DNA from: Lachnospiraceae bacterium Zagget2 | GTDB taxonomy: Bacteria > Bacillota > Clostridia > Lachnospirales > Lachnospiraceae | Direction: 5' to 3' | NCBI GenBank assembly: GCA_001941045.1 | Contig: MSHD01000022.1 | Location: 1 to 46,090, forward strand | DNA length: 46,090 nt | Shown here: positions 22,789-32,534 of the stretch, one piece after another | Layout of the letters: every line of letters begins with the position of its first letter | How positions within the stretch are numbered: the first letter of the stretch is position 1 | Notes under the pieces: generated by a model | Told to the model about the DNA's origin: nothing | Seen by the model: only the letters and a program-made list of their open reading frames with translations | Database searches by the model: none | Program-made: the position numbers and the translations under genes

Positions 22789-25152
22789 TTAAAAATCATC
22801 TTCTCTTAAAAGAAGATTTCCGTCCTCATCTGTATTTTTCCCTGTAATCCGGGCGAGCATATGCCCGATCGTACTTCTCTCCGCGTGTTCGACTGCCGCA
22901 TCGATAATATCCTTGACCTCGGCTACCGTCACGTTATGATCTATCGTCTGGCGGCTGCCAATCCGATCATACAATGCCAGAATACCAAATTCATCAAAGG
23001 AGTATCCTGCCTCCTGTGCATATTCTCTCCCGAAATTTACAAGTTCATCATTGCTGAAAACCGGAATCTCAACCTTGTAATCGAATTTCGAAGCAAAATT
23101 CTTATTTTTCAGGAAGATGCGGTCAATCTCCTCCGCAGAGTCCTCCAGGATCACCAGAAGACCGCCGGTGTCTCCCTCCATCACGAGGCTCAGGCCTACC
23201 AGGGTCTCTTCCGACAGGCTGCCCGCACCCTCAATGATCAGCGCGCCGCCCTTCAGTTTGGAAAACACCTCATAAATATCCTTGGAATTTAACTTCTTTC
23301 CGCTGACTTTTGCAAGCTTCCTTCCCTCAATCCGCTTTTCCTTCTGGAGCGCCTTCACCACGTCGATTGCCAGCGTCGTCTTTCCATTTCCATGCGGACC
23401 TGTGATTACAAGGTTCCCATTGGAAGAACTGCTCTTATTTTCATCTGCAGCGCCCTTCAGGAGTCTGGACAATTGCTTGCTCATGCCGCTCACCGAGGTG
23501 AAATACGTGAACAGGCGAGCCTGCTCACGGGTCAGATGCCCGGCCTTCACCGCCTTCTCAGCTGTCTGTGCCGCCAGAGAACGCTCAAGCTCCTGGATCG
23601 TATTCAGAGACGCTGTCTCTGATGATACCGGCTCTTTTTTCTCCTCGACCACAGAACCGGCCAGATCCTGCAGAAGTTCTCCTTCTTCTGCATTCTCCTC
23701 CTCCGCCTCTATATCCTGCGGCAGGTCATCTTCCGTCACAACAGAAGACGACAACTCCTGCTGCTCCTGCTCGATCTCATTCAGGATCTGACGCACGTCC
23801 TCCGGAACCTCTGCCGTCGCTCCGGATATAATCTTCATCAGCTCAGCGGTCTCCTGCTTCACGCGCTCTCTGCGCGCCTGTGCATTCTCAGCCTCCGCCT
23901 CCAGAACTGCCTCAGTCTTTGCCTTCTGATCTTCCCACTCGGCCAGCACATCCGGGATAGAGAGCGGACCGGTCTGGGGCTTCGGCGCAGGGACTTCCTC
24001 CTCTGATACCACCTCCGGCACTTCCGGGATGTCCACTTCCACAGGTTCTGACTCATCGGGTTCTGACTCGTCGGGCTCCAGCTCAATGGGCTCTAACTCA
24101 ACGGCTTCTAATTCGACTGGCTCTGGCTCCACAGGCTTCGGCTCTATGAACTCCGGCTCTGCGGGTTCCGGCTCTGTCATGTCCTGCAACTCCTCCAGAT
24201 CGCACAGAATCTCAAACTCCAGCGGCAACTCTGGCTCGGGTTCCGGCTCCGGTGCGCTCTCCTCAGGGACAGGCTCCGGCTCGTCCAGACTCAGCTCCTC
24301 CAGCTCAATCTCAATTCCTTTATCAACCTCTTCTTCCGCTTCCTTCTCTGCGGTCTGCGGAGCAGCTGCCGGTTCCGGCTCTGCCTCCTCCTCTCCCAGA
24401 TCCGGAATGTCTATCGTCGCCTGGGACTGCAGCAGCTCGTCCAGATTTGCCGCCAGCTCCGCCTGCAGATTCATCGTACTGAATTTTCCGGCGTCAACCG
24501 CAACCTCCGTCTCTTCAAAATCATCACCCGATATGACGACCTTCCCGGGATTGTCATATTTTTCCTGCTGCGCAGCAGTCAGTGGCTGATACTTCTGCTT
24601 CAGCTCCATCGCCTTGCGGACATACTCACCCTCGCTGAACCACAGAATCAGCTCATCGCACTCGCGGACGCAGTCCTCTTCCATCCCCGCTTCTGCATAA
24701 AGGCTGGCCAGCTCATAAGCCCAACGCTCCTGATATTCACAGGACTTATAATCTTTCAGGATCTGGATCTGATCCGTCACCGCAGAACCGCGCTCACGGT
24801 AGATCTGATATTTCAGAATATAACGACTCTGATCATGAGGAGCAGCCTTCACAAATTCGCGATAGAGGGCAATCGCTTCCTTAAACTGATGCATCTTCGT
24901 CGCAACCTCAGTCATCTTATACAGGAGCATCCTCCCTACCGGAGCGCGATCATAGGCTATATTCAGGATTTCCATACAATCCTCATACCGCTCCTGCGCT
25001 TCGTAGACTTCTGCAACGATGTAGAGCATATTCAGATTACGCACACGCCGCCAGTCGATCGAATCCGCGATCTTTGCCGCTGTCTTGTAATCTTTCTTTT
25101 TGGCCAGCTTCTCTATCTGCTCTGCCTTCAGACGATACTCATATTTGTCCAA
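22789..25152 (-). CDS. TPR protein with acidic P/E-rich linker and C-terminal AAA ATPase domain
   Basis: A 787-residue protein in three parts. Residues 1-200 look like tetratricopeptide repeats (LNMLYIVAEVYEAQERYEDC, RWAYELASLYAEAGMEEDC). Residues about 250-420 are a repetitive E/P-rich linker with many EPVELE/EPDESEP units. From about 580 an AAA+-like domain shows Walker A GPHGNGKT (585-592) and Walker B-like GALIIEGAG. Translation starts at TTG (25152) with GAGGG about 9 bases upstream; no ATG is suitably placed. A scaffold function with nucleotide control is suggested by layout, but the role is unknown. Confidence 0.8.
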   Translation of the reverse strand: MDKYEYRLKAEQIEKLAKKKDYKTAAKIADSIDWRRVRNLNMLYIVAEVYEAQERYEDCMEILNIAYDRAPVGRMLLYKMTEVATKMHQFKEAIALYREFVKAAPHDQSRYILKYQIYRERGSAVTDQIQILKDYKSCEYQERWAYELASLYAEAGMEEDCVRECDELILWFSEGEYVRKAMELKQKYQPLTAAQQEKYDNPGKVVISGDDFEETEVAVDAGKFSTMNLQAELAANLDELLQSQATIDIPDLGEEEAEPEPAAAPQTAEKEAEEEVDKGIEIELEELSLDEPEPVPEESAPEPEPEPELPLEFEILCDLEELQDMTEPEPAEPEFIEPKPVEPEPVELEAVELEPIELEPDESEPDESEPVEVDIPEVPEVVSEEEVPAPKPQTGPLSIPDVLAEWEDQKAKTEAVLEAEAENAQARRERVKQETAELMKIISGATAEVPEDVRQILNEIEQEQQELSSSVVTEDDLPQDIEAEEENAEEGELLQDLAGSVVEEKKEPVSSETASLNTIQELERSLAAQTAEKAVKAGHLTREQARLFTYFTSVSGMSKQLSRLLKGAADENKSSSSNGNLVITGPHGNGKTTLAIDVVKALQKEKRIEGRKLAKVSGKKLNSKDIYEVFSKLKGGALIIEGAGSLSEETLVGLSLVMEGDTGGLLVILEDSAEEIDRIFLKNKNFASKFDYKVEIPVFSNDELVNFGREYAQEAGYSFDEFGILALYDRIGSRQTIDHNVTVAEVKDIIDAAVEHAERSTIGHMLARITGKNTDEDGNLLLREDDF

Positions 25153-25174
25153 TGGATCATACCCTCTTTTCTAT

Positions 25175-26035
25175 CTATACTTCCATTATCCTGGCGCATC
25201 CACAGGCCAGGGAACCCGCTCCAATATGGCAGGCAACACTCAGCGACAGCTCATGCACCAGAATATTCGTCTGTTCCGGAAACTCTGCCTCAATCTCCTT
25301 TTTAAACTCCTGTGCAGCCGCTTCGTTGCGCGTGTGCGCGATTGCAATCTGCATCTTTGCGCCTGCGAATCGGTCTTTCATATCCTTATGCAGCGCATCC
25401 AGCATCGTGCGCTTTGCCGCATTGACCGTGCGCACCTTCGCGAAAGCGTCCAGCTTTCCGCCCTGAATCTGCAGCACCGGCTTCAGACGCAGCATCGTCC
25501 CGAGCGCCGCCCCGGCAGGCGTGACTCTGCCGCCCTTCTTGAGATACTTCAGGGTCGGTACCATGATATAAATGCTCGCCTCAAGCCCTTCTCTCTCCAG
25601 GGCCTCCCGGATCTGCGCGGCACTCTTTCCCGCTGCAGACAGATGAAGCGCGTCCAGAACCGAGCAGACCTGCGTGACAGAAATGCGCTGGTTGTCAACC
25701 ACCTGCACTCTCCCGTCATAATCCTCCGCCAGCATCCGCGCAGTCTGACAGCTGCCGGAAAGGCCGCTCGACATGGGAATATGGACAATCTCGTCGTGTG
25801 TCTCAAGCAGCTCGTCCCACAGCTTTGTAATGGCCTCCGGAGACGGCTGGGAAGTACATACATCCGCATCCTGCTCCAGATACGCATAAAAATTTTCAGG
25901 AAAGAGCGTGACCCCGTCGAGGAACTCCTGCCCGTCAATCGTAAACGGCATCGGAAGAACATAAATGCCCAGCTCCTTTGCCCACTCCTGTGAAATGCCG
26001 CTGTTGCTGTCCGTTATGATCGCTATATTTCCCAT
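25175..26035 (-). CDS. DegV family fatty-acid-binding protein
   Basis: A 286-residue DegV protein; members bind fatty acids and in Firmicutes deliver them to fatty acid kinase (FakB role). Family motifs are seen: IITDSNSGIS near the N-terminus, TSQPSPEA, IPMSSGLSGSCQTA, VVDNQRIS, and the C-terminal HIGAGSLACG. No ATG-proximal alternative is better than 26035. The gene precedes the TPR-AAA gene by 22 bases on the same strand and may be co-transcribed with it. Confidence 0.92.
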   Translation of the reverse strand: MGNIAIITDSNSGISQEWAKELGIYVLPMPFTIDGQEFLDGVTLFPENFYAYLEQDADVCTSQPSPEAITKLWDELLETHDEIVHIPMSSGLSGSCQTARMLAEDYDGRVQVVDNQRISVTQVCSVLDALHLSAAGKSAAQIREALEREGLEASIYIMVPTLKYLKKGGRVTPAGAALGTMLRLKPVLQIQGGKLDAFAKVRTVNAAKRTMLDALHKDMKDRFAGAKMQIAIAHTRNEAAAQEFKKEIEAEFPEQTNILVHELSLSVACHIGAGSLACGCARIMEV

Positions 26036-26050
26036 AAGATGGCTGTCCCC

Positions 26051-26494
26051 TTATAATTTTTCCCAGCAGAAATAACAGTGATAATGCTCCCGGCTCCCCG
26101 AAGGAACCAGATTTTCCGCCCCGCAGTAACCGCAGCGCACGCAGATCTGCCCCGGACGGACTTCTTCACCATAGTCGCCGCGAAGTCCCAGCCTGGCTGG
26201 CTGTCCCTTCGAATAGGCCGCCTCATAGCTGCAATTATCACTCGAGACCTGCGTCCTGGCACTGTACTGCTTCTCCTGCACGGTCTGCTTCGTCTTTCGC
26301 TGCTGATTCGGCCTGGCCGAGGCTATCTGCCTCTTTGGCGCCTTCTTCTTCGACATGGTCTGAGAAACCGGCGGCTGACTCTGCCTGACTGTATTCGAAG
26401 CGCCTGCCTTGCTGCCGGAGCTGCCCGCCCTCTTTTTCCTGGTGTAACGAAAGATAAGCACGATGATAATAACGTAAATAATAAAAGACATCAT
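26051..26494 (-). CDS. Membrane protein with C-terminal zinc ribbon
   Basis: The 147-residue protein begins MMSFIIYVIIIVLIFRY, a transmembrane anchor, then a basic Ser/Gln/Lys-rich linker and a C-terminal two-CxxC zinc ribbon (CVRCGYCGAENL, HCYFCWEKL). The ATG at 26494 is chosen because the AAAGGAGG site lies 12 bases upstream; the longer frame from 26518 would include that site in its own codons. It is 15 bases upstream of the degV gene. Function unknown. Confidence 0.72.
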   Translation of the reverse strand: MMSFIIYVIIIVLIFRYTRKKRAGSSGSKAGASNTVRQSQPPVSQTMSKKKAPKRQIASARPNQQRKTKQTVQEKQYSARTQVSSDNCSYEAAYSKGQPARLGLRGDYGEEVRPGQICVRCGYCGAENLVPSGSREHYHCYFCWEKL

Positions 26495-26601
26495 GGGAAC
26501 TGTCAGCCTCCTTTTCAAGCACTTCTAACCCTATTGTATTATAGCAAAACGCTTCGCATAAAACAAGGACAGCTTAAGCGGAATGGACGGATTTTATGCA
26601 A

Positions 26602-26638
26602 CAAAAAACACGAACACCTTCCTGCAAGGTCTTCGTGT
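26602..26638 (-). terminator. Terminator downstream of tRNA-Glu
   Basis: ACACGAA/TTCGTGT and ACCTT/AAGGT arms form a strong stem (26608-26638), followed on the minus strand by TTTTTTG. Confidence 0.82.
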
Positions 26639-26648
26639 CTCTGTGGAG

Positions 26649-26720
26649 TAGTGGATAGGGGAATCGAACCCCTGTTTCCGCCGTGAGAGGGCGGCGTCTT
26701 AGCCCCTTGACCAATCCACC
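26649..26720 (-). tRNA. tRNA-Glu (CTC anticodon)
   Basis: A 72-base cloverleaf on the minus strand. Acceptor arms are GGTGGAT and ATCCACT (first pair G-T). The anticodon arm is CCGCC-CTCTCAC-GGCGG with anticodon CTC, and the T arm is AGGGG-TTCGATT-CCCCT. The 3' CCA is not encoded. The D-arm and overall sequence match bacterial tRNA-Glu. A promoter (26747-26775) and a terminator (26602-26638) flank it as a single-gene unit. Confidence 0.93.
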
Positions 26721-26746
26721 ACGCGGTTTTCCGTACCGACTTGACT

Positions 26747-26775
26747 ACTATACCATAAGTGATTTTAAATTGCAA
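26747..26775 (-). promoter_or_regulatory. Promoter of tRNA-Glu
   Basis: On the minus strand TTGCAA (26775-26770) and TATAGT (26752-26747) are separated by 17 bases, about 27 bases ahead of the tRNA. Confidence 0.75.
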
Positions 26776-26793
26776 GCCCTAAATCTCACTTTT

Positions 26794-28170
26794 TTAACTT
26801 TGATTTTTTGTCCGCTGAAGCGCTGCCATGGCGTCCTTCACGGTCGCAACACCCGCCAGTTCAATGCCGGAGCTGTCCTTGATCTGTCCCAGGCAGCTTT
26901 CCGGAAGAATCACACGCGTGAAGCCCAGCTTCCTGGCCTCCTGCACACGCTGCTGCGCCATGCTGACCGCACGGACTTCCCCGCTCAGGCCCACTTCCCC
27001 GAAAACAATCGTACGATCCGGAACCGGTATATCCCGGTAACTCGAAATGATCGCAAGCACGAGACCCAGATCCATTGCCGGCTCGCTCATACGTACTCCG
27101 CCCGCAATATTCACATAGGCGTCATAGCCGGACAGAGGAAGGCTGAGGCGTTTTTCCAGCACCGCCATCAGAAGATTCAGACGATTGTAGTCCATCCCGG
27201 CAGCCGTGCGCCGCGGAAGGCCAAAGTTCGTCCGGCAGACAAGTGCCTGCACCTCCAGCAGCATCGGTCTGGTGCCTTCCATCACACAGACGACGACCGA
27301 GCCGGAAGCACCCTCCGGCTTACCGCTCAGCATATATTCGGAAGGATTCGCCACTTCGCAGAGTCCTCTGTCCGTCATTTCGAAAACGCCGATCTCATTT
27401 GTCGAACCAAACCGGTTCTTAACGCCGCGCAGGATCCGGTAGGAGGCATGTCGGTCTCCCTCAAAATAGAGCACCGTATCCACCATATGCTCCAGCACAC
27501 GCGGCCCGGCCACCGTTCCATCCTTCGTCACATGGCCAACGATAAAAACGGCGATATTCTGCTGTTTGGCCAGGCGCAGCAGGACGCCCGTCGCCTCCCG
27601 GATCTGGGAAACGCTGCCCGGTGCGGAGCTGATGGACTCCTGATACATCGTCTGAATCGAGTCAATGACGATCATCTGCGGTTTCATCTTCAGCACGATC
27701 GCCTCAATATCAGCCAGGTTCGTCTCGCACAGCAGCTTCAGAGCCGGCGAAAATTCCCCGATCCGCGCAGCCCGCAGCCGGATCTGCTGCAGAGACTCTT
27801 CACCGGAAATGTACAGGATCCGGTCGAGACGCTCCGACAACACCCTGCATACCTGCAAAAGCAGCGTCGATTTCCCGATGCCCGGGTCACCGCCTACCAG
27901 CACAAGCGAGCCCGGAACGATACCGCCGCCCAGCACCTGATCAAGCTCCGCTATGCCGGTCTTAAGCCGCTCCTGATCATCCGAACAAATCTCGCCAAGA
28001 GAGACAGGCTCACGCAGCTCTGCCGCACGTGCCGATCTTCCCTTCACGGACGGCGCTTTGGGCTCCTCCGCGAAGGTATTCCACTCACGGCAGCCGGGGC
28101 ACTGCCCCATCCATTTTGCCGACTCATAGCCGCAGTTCTGGCAGAAAAAGAGTGTGGCATTTTTCTTCAT
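26794..28170 (-). CDS. radA: DNA repair protein RadA (Sms)
   Basis: A 458-residue RecA-like branch-migration helicase. It has the N-terminal zinc finger C10, C13, C24, C27 (CQNCGYESAKWMGQCPGC), Walker A GGDPGIGKST (93-102), the RadA-specific KNRFG motif, and a C-terminal Lon-like domain (GGVRMSEPAMDLGLVLAI). Its ATG overlaps the clpC stop by 4 bases, so it is translated with clpC. The clpC-radA order is standard in Firmicutes. Confidence 0.96.
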   Translation of the reverse strand: MKKNATLFFCQNCGYESAKWMGQCPGCREWNTFAEEPKAPSVKGRSARAAELREPVSLGEICSDDQERLKTGIAELDQVLGGGIVPGSLVLVGGDPGIGKSTLLLQVCRVLSERLDRILYISGEESLQQIRLRAARIGEFSPALKLLCETNLADIEAIVLKMKPQMIVIDSIQTMYQESISSAPGSVSQIREATGVLLRLAKQQNIAVFIVGHVTKDGTVAGPRVLEHMVDTVLYFEGDRHASYRILRGVKNRFGSTNEIGVFEMTDRGLCEVANPSEYMLSGKPEGASGSVVVCVMEGTRPMLLEVQALVCRTNFGLPRRTAAGMDYNRLNLLMAVLEKRLSLPLSGYDAYVNIAGGVRMSEPAMDLGLVLAIISSYRDIPVPDRTIVFGEVGLSGEVRAVSMAQQRVQEARKLGFTRVILPESCLGQIKDSSGIELAGVATVKDAMAALQRTKNQS

Positions 28171-30590
28171 GACGCCTCCTCTGCCCTCACGGCGAAGCGG
28201 AGCTGTCCGCCAACCACCTTCACATCTACATGATCCCCTGCTTTTATAGCTCCCGAGAGCAGCTCATCCGCCATGGGGTCCTCGATCCTGCTCTGAATCG
28301 TACGTTTCAGCGGACGCGCTCCATATTTCACGTCGTAACCAACTTCGGAGAGCCATTTCGTCACGGATGCCTTGAATGCCACTTCAATCTGCAGCTGCTC
28401 CCGGCATCTGTCCGCAAGTTCATCAAGCAGCATCCCGGCGATCCTGACAATCTCATCTTTCTGAAGCGTATGGAAAACCAGTGTCTCATCGATGCGGTTC
28501 AGGAATTCCGGTCTGAAAATCTGCCGAACCTCATTCATGACGGCATTTTTCATAAACTCATAATCCTGCTTCGCATCTTCCTGCGAGGCAAAGCCGAGCT
28601 TCTTCGGGGAGATGATGGAACTAGCCCCCGCATTGGACGTCATAATTATGACCGTGTTTTTAAAATCGACCTTCCGGCCCTGGGAATCCGTAATGTGGCC
28701 ATCATCCAGTACCTGCAGCAGGATATTGAAAACATCCGGATGTGCTTTCTCAATCTCGTCGAACAGGATGACCGCATACGGATTCCGTCTCACCTTTTCG
28801 CTGAGCTGTCCTCCGTCTTCATGCCCGATATATCCAGGCGGCGAGCCAATGATCTTCGCTACGCTGTGCTTCTCCATATACTCGGACATGTCAACGCGGA
28901 TCATCGCATCTTCACGCCCGAACAGCACCTCCGCCAGCGCCTTGGACAGCTCCGTCTTGCCCACGCCGGTCGGCCCCAGGAAAAGGAAAGAGCCAATCGG
29001 GCGCTTCGGGTCCTTCAATCCTACGCGTCCGCGTTTTACCGCCTTCGCGACCGCGCTGACGGCTTCGTCCTGTCCGATCACACGCCGATGGAGCTCCTTC
29101 TCCAGGCGGCGCAGCCGCTGGGAATCCTTTTCCGCAAGCCGCTGCACCGGTATCTTCGTCCAGCGTGATACGGTGTCCGCAACCTGCGCCTCCGTCACTA
29201 CATTCATTTTCCGCCCTCTGCGGCCTGCCGGATGCGCACACTGTCGCTCCAGCTTTTCAACCTGCTCACGGCACAGGTGCGCCTGCTGAAGGTCACCGGC
29301 CATCAGCGCCTGCTCCAGTTCCTCCCGCATCTTCGAAAGGTTCTGCGCTGCATCTTCCTGATCCTGATTCTTCAGATACTGCCCCAGCCGCAGCCCGGCC
29401 GCGGCCTCGTCCATCAGATCAATCGCCTTGTCCGGCAGAAAACGATCATTCACATAGCGCGCAGACAGCTTTGCGGCTGCCTCCAGCGCCCCGTCTGTAA
29501 TCTGTACCTGATGATGCCGCTCGTAATAAGGGCGCAGTCCCTTCAGGATCTCAATCGTCTGTCCGACAGACGCCTCCTCGACCGTAATCGGCTGAAAACG
29601 CCGTTCCAGAGCCGCGTCCTTTTCGATATGTTTACGGTACTCCTCCAGCGTCGTCGCACCGATGATCTGAATCTCGCCCCGCGCCATCGCCGGCTTCAGA
29701 ATGTTGGAGGCATCCATCGCGCCCTCCGCACCGCCTGCGCCGATAATCATGTGCAGTTCATCGATGAACAGCAGCACCCGGCCGTTCTGGCGGACTTCCT
29801 CAATCACATTTTTGATCCGCTCCTCAAACTCTCCCCGGTACTTGGAGCCTGCCACCATCGCGGTCAGATCCAGGATACAAAGCCTCTTCCCGCGCAGCGA
29901 GGAAGGTACTTTCCCCTGCGCGATGCGTGCGGCCAGACCTTCGACGATCGCGGTCTTGCCCACGCCCGGCTCGCCGATCAGGCAGGGATTGTTCTTTGTC
30001 CGGCGGCTCAGTACCTGAATCAGGCGCTGAATCTCCTCTTCCCGTCCGATGACAGGATCCAGTTTTCCCTCTTCGGCAAGTCCTGTCAGATCCCGGCTGT
30101 ACTGTTCAAGCGTCTGCGTGCCGGAAACATGAGAATCATCACGATATTCTGCGGCTTTCTCCCCCATCGACTCAACCAGCGCCATGTAAAGGTCACGAAG
30201 CCGGATATTCATCGTGTTCAGCAGCCGCGAACCTACACACTCGCCATCCTTCAGGATCGCGATCAGGATATGCTCCGTCCCTGTCAGCTCCTCATGAAAC
30301 CGCTTCGCCTCAGCAGAAGCATCGTCCAGTATCTTCTGCGCTCTGGGAGTGAAGCCTCTCCCTTCTTTCGCGAGAACGGAGCCCTCCGGCGCGATCAGCT
30401 GGCTGATCATACCCATGAGTCCTTCCTCCGTCACGCCTGCTCCCGCCAGCACCTGCCCCGCCGTGCCATCCTGCACACGCAGGAGCCCGAGCAGGATGTG
30501 TTCCGTCCCTGTATATGGATGCTTCATCTTTGCGGACAAATTTTTTGCCGCGTCGAGCGCGGCCTGTGCCTTCTCCGTATAAATGCGCAT
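28167..30590 (-). CDS. clpC: ATP-dependent chaperone ClpC
   Basis: An 807-residue Hsp100 unfoldase that feeds proteins to ClpP. It shows two N-terminal Clp repeats (about 1-145), Walker A GEPGVGKT (206-213) in the first AAA module, a middle domain with a UVR-like helix pair ([20 protein letters not shown]), and a second AAA module with GPTGVGKT and [20 protein letters not shown]. The UVR-like motif and N-domain favour ClpC over ClpA or ClpE. It lies 9 bases after a GntR regulator gene; ctsR, mcsA and mcsB, usual partners in Bacilli, are absent here. Confidence 0.95.
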   Translation of the reverse strand: MRIYTEKAQAALDAAKNLSAKMKHPYTGTEHILLGLLRVQDGTAGQVLAGAGVTEEGLMGMISQLIAPEGSVLAKEGRGFTPRAQKILDDASAEAKRFHEELTGTEHILIAILKDGECVGSRLLNTMNIRLRDLYMALVESMGEKAAEYRDDSHVSGTQTLEQYSRDLTGLAEEGKLDPVIGREEEIQRLIQVLSRRTKNNPCLIGEPGVGKTAIVEGLAARIAQGKVPSSLRGKRLCILDLTAMVAGSKYRGEFEERIKNVIEEVRQNGRVLLFIDELHMIIGAGGAEGAMDASNILKPAMARGEIQIIGATTLEEYRKHIEKDAALERRFQPITVEEASVGQTIEILKGLRPYYERHHQVQITDGALEAAAKLSARYVNDRFLPDKAIDLMDEAAAGLRLGQYLKNQDQEDAAQNLSKMREELEQALMAGDLQQAHLCREQVEKLERQCAHPAGRRGRKMNVVTEAQVADTVSRWTKIPVQRLAEKDSQRLRRLEKELHRRVIGQDEAVSAVAKAVKRGRVGLKDPKRPIGSFLFLGPTGVGKTELSKALAEVLFGREDAMIRVDMSEYMEKHSVAKIIGSPPGYIGHEDGGQLSEKVRRNPYAVILFDEIEKAHPDVFNILLQVLDDGHITDSQGRKVDFKNTVIIMTSNAGASSIISPKKLGFASQEDAKQDYEFMKNAVMNEVRQIFRPEFLNRIDETLVFHTLQKDEIVRIAGMLLDELADRCREQLQIEVAFKASVTKWLSEVGYDVKYGARPLKRTIQSRIEDPMADELLSGAIKAGDHVDVKVVGGQLRFAVRAEEAS

Positions 30591-30599
30591 AAATCCTCC

Positions 30600-30968
30600 T
30601 TAAACATATTCCTCATAGATCTCGTCAATCAGCTGGTGTACATCTTCCCGGCTGATATTCCGGCAGCTGCCCTTGGCAAGCGTCACCAGCAGCTCCCGCT
30701 TCATCTCCTCGAGCGCACGCATGCGATCTGTGTCCACCGCAACGACTGCTCCGGTCCGGCGATCAAGCCGTATATAGCCTTCCTGCCGCAGGATCGTGTA
30801 GGCCTTGTTCACCGTGTGCATGTTGATCCCGATCTCTCCGGCCAGCTGGCGAACGCTCGGCAGTGCGTCTCCTTCCCGGAGCCGCGAAGTGGCGATGCCC
30901 ATAATGATCTGATTGCACAGCTGCACGTAGAATGCCTCATCACTGTTAAAATCTATTTCCAGATACAT
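30600..30968 (-). CDS. GntR family (YtrA-type) repressor of clpC operon
   Basis: A 122-residue regulator with an N-terminal GntR winged helix (ALPSVRQLAGEIGINMHTVNKAYTIL, about 34-60) and only a short C-terminal helical tail, as in the YtrA subfamily. It is the first gene of a GntR-clpC-radA unit. A perfect palindrome overlapping its own promoter (30992-31016) is the obvious operator. It probably takes the place of CtsR in controlling the clpC operon, though the inducing signal is unknown. Confidence 0.9.
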   Translation of the reverse strand: MYLEIDFNSDEAFYVQLCNQIIMGIATSRLREGDALPSVRQLAGEIGINMHTVNKAYTILRQEGYIRLDRRTGAVVAVDTDRMRALEEMKRELLVTLAKGSCRNISREDVHQLIDEIYEEYV

Positions 30969-30991
30969 CCTGTCTCCGTCCTTATCTTTTG

Positions 30992-31034
30992 ATTGTTATA
31001 TTTGCAGTATAACAATATATTCTTCCATGGTCAA
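30992..31034 (-). promoter_or_regulatory. Promoter and GntR operator of clpC operon
   Basis: On the minus strand TTGACC (31034-31029) and TATACT (31011-31006) are spaced by 17 bases. A perfect inverted repeat ATTGTTATA-N7-TATAACAAT (30992-31016) covers the -10 box and start site. The arms and position fit autorepression by the GntR protein. Confidence 0.8.
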
Positions 31035-31054
31035 CAGGAATTCAGACTTTAATG

Positions 31055-31086
31055 AAAAAAACGAGGGCCGCCCCTGTGGCAGTCCC
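31055..31086 (-). terminator. Terminator after the surface protein gene
   Basis: On the minus strand GGG/CCC and CTGCC/GGCGG arms form a GC-rich stem directly followed by CGTTTTTTT-like sequence (A run at 31055-31061 on the plus strand). Confidence 0.7.
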
Positions 31087-31106
31087 CGTGTATCTCTTTT
31101 CTCAGC

Positions 31107-32459
31107 CTATTCACCGTCATCCAGATCATCCAGATCAATGATCTCCAGTCCATCGGCTTCCTCCGCCTCTCTTTCGGATCCGGGATCATTAAAATCCGTC
31201 TCATTCTCTTCCAGATTCCCCACGATAACTGCGCTGGTCTCCTTTTTCTCCGGCTTCGGCGGCGCTGTCTCCTCCTCTTCCTCCGGCTCCGGATTTTTCA
31301 GTCTGCGGATACGAAAATGCTGGATCAGTGCAACATTCAGCAGTACAATGGCGATCAGCGTTACGGCGAGAAGCAGCCACAGCCGGTTCCTCATATCCTT
31401 ATTATAGCGGTTTGCCTGATATTCAAGATCGTCGCGCAGGCCGTCCTCCTTCTCCTCGAGCTCCGTGATATAAGCCTGCTCACCGTCATAGGCGACCTCA
31501 TCAAAAAGCTGAACAGAACCCGTGTCATAGTCATAGCTGTACCAGCCCTTCTCGCCGTCCTGGTTGATTCCATAAATCAGATAGCGGTTTGAGTCGTCAA
31601 AAATCTCGTCCACACCGTCGATCGTCACATGCTTATATGCGGGAAGCGTGTATTTCGCTCCCCAGCCCAGATCAACATAGGAATACCGCGTCGGCACCGT
31701 CACATCCTCGTCCGCCTCGATAAAGATAACCGTGTCCGAGCCGCTTTCAAGCTGAACATAGGGAATGACATTTCCCGTGTCGGGATTGTATACGAAGAAG
31801 TCCCGGTAGCTCCCGTTATCACTGATCAGCTTCACCAGATAAAGCCCCTCGATCGTATCGCTCTCGCGCACGGAGCTGCTGATGCCCTGGATATCAATAT
31901 GAGTCAGCGAAAAACCTTCCACATCCTCCGGATGAGATACATAAAAGGTTCTCTCGTCGATGACAAAGCTGGCCTTCTCCTCACTCTCCTCTTCGTCGGA
32001 TTCTTCCTCATCGGAATCCTCCTCATCCGCATCCGTCCCGTCTGCATCAGCCAGCACGTCGATCTCCTCGCCGTCCACCTCAATCGTGCAGGCCGCGATC
32101 ACCAGCGTCGTATCTTCATCCGCGCTTCCACGAAATGTGACCGTGAAGGTCGTGCTCTCCGAGTTCGGCACGCTGGAGAGCTGTACCGTACCATTCCCGC
32201 CGCTGCCGGAAAAATTGTTCCCGCCGCTGCCGGAGATATAGGTCAGCACACTTTTATCATAAGAAATCTCGAGCTTCGCCGACTCCATATCGGCATCGCT
32301 CGTGATCGTGAACTCCGCGGATACCGTCTCACCTTCCACAGCTGTCAGCTCTGTATCGCCCTCCACAGATGGAGCGGCGAATGCTGTCATGCCAAAACAC
32401 AAAAAGAAGAGTGCGGCCAGAAGACCCGTCTTTCCTGGTCCAATTTTTCTATTTCGCAT
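31107..32459 (-). CDS. Secreted, membrane-anchored protein with a possible cohesin-like domain
   Basis: A 450-residue surface protein. Residues 1-28 are a signal peptide (GLLAALFFLCFGMTAFAA). Residues about 35-130 have a cohesin/beta-sandwich pattern (VSAEFTITSDADMESAKLEISYDKSVLTY). An acidic D/E/S linker follows, then a second extracellular region. A transmembrane helix near residue 360 (LWLLLAVTLIAIVLLNVALI) precedes a cytoplasmic acidic tail. Cohesin domains bind dockerins in cellulosomes, but single-copy relatives exist in many Clostridia with unknown partners. It has its own promoter just after purD. Confidence 0.8.
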   Translation of the reverse strand: MRNRKIGPGKTGLLAALFFLCFGMTAFAAPSVEGDTELTAVEGETVSAEFTITSDADMESAKLEISYDKSVLTYISGSGGNNFSGSGGNGTVQLSSVPNSESTTFTVTFRGSADEDTTLVIAACTIEVDGEEIDVLADADGTDADEEDSDEEESDEEESEEKASFVIDERTFYVSHPEDVEGFSLTHIDIQGISSSVRESDTIEGLYLVKLISDNGSYRDFFVYNPDTGNVIPYVQLESGSDTVIFIEADEDVTVPTRYSYVDLGWGAKYTLPAYKHVTIDGVDEIFDDSNRYLIYGINQDGEKGWYSYDYDTGSVQLFDEVAYDGEQAYITELEEKEDGLRDDLEYQANRYNKDMRNRLWLLLAVTLIAIVLLNVALIQHFRIRRLKNPEPEEEEETAPPKPEKKETSAVIVGNLEENETDFNDPGSEREAEEADGLEIIDLDDLDDGE

Positions 32460-32489
32460 ACAGTAAACCCACTTTCATCAGATTCCTCT

Positions 32490-32518
32490 ACCATAAAACC
32501 TTATCCTCGGAAAGTCAA
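32490..32518 (-). promoter_or_regulatory. Promoter of the surface protein gene
   Basis: On the minus strand TTGACT (32518-32513) and TATGGT (32495-32490) with a 17-base spacer lie about 31 bases before the start at 32459. Confidence 0.6.
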
Positions 32519-32534
32519 GTGATTCACAGAATCT

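Noticed and set aside
24029-24589. Serine/glycine-rich 186-codon plus-strand frame
   Set aside because: Mirror image of the Glu/Pro repeat block in the TPR-AAA gene.
26539-26775. 78-codon minus-strand frame
   Set aside because: It translates the tRNA-Glu gene, its terminator and promoter.
29232-30992. 586-codon plus-strand frame
   Set aside because: Antisense to clpC and the GntR gene, no ribosome site or domain.
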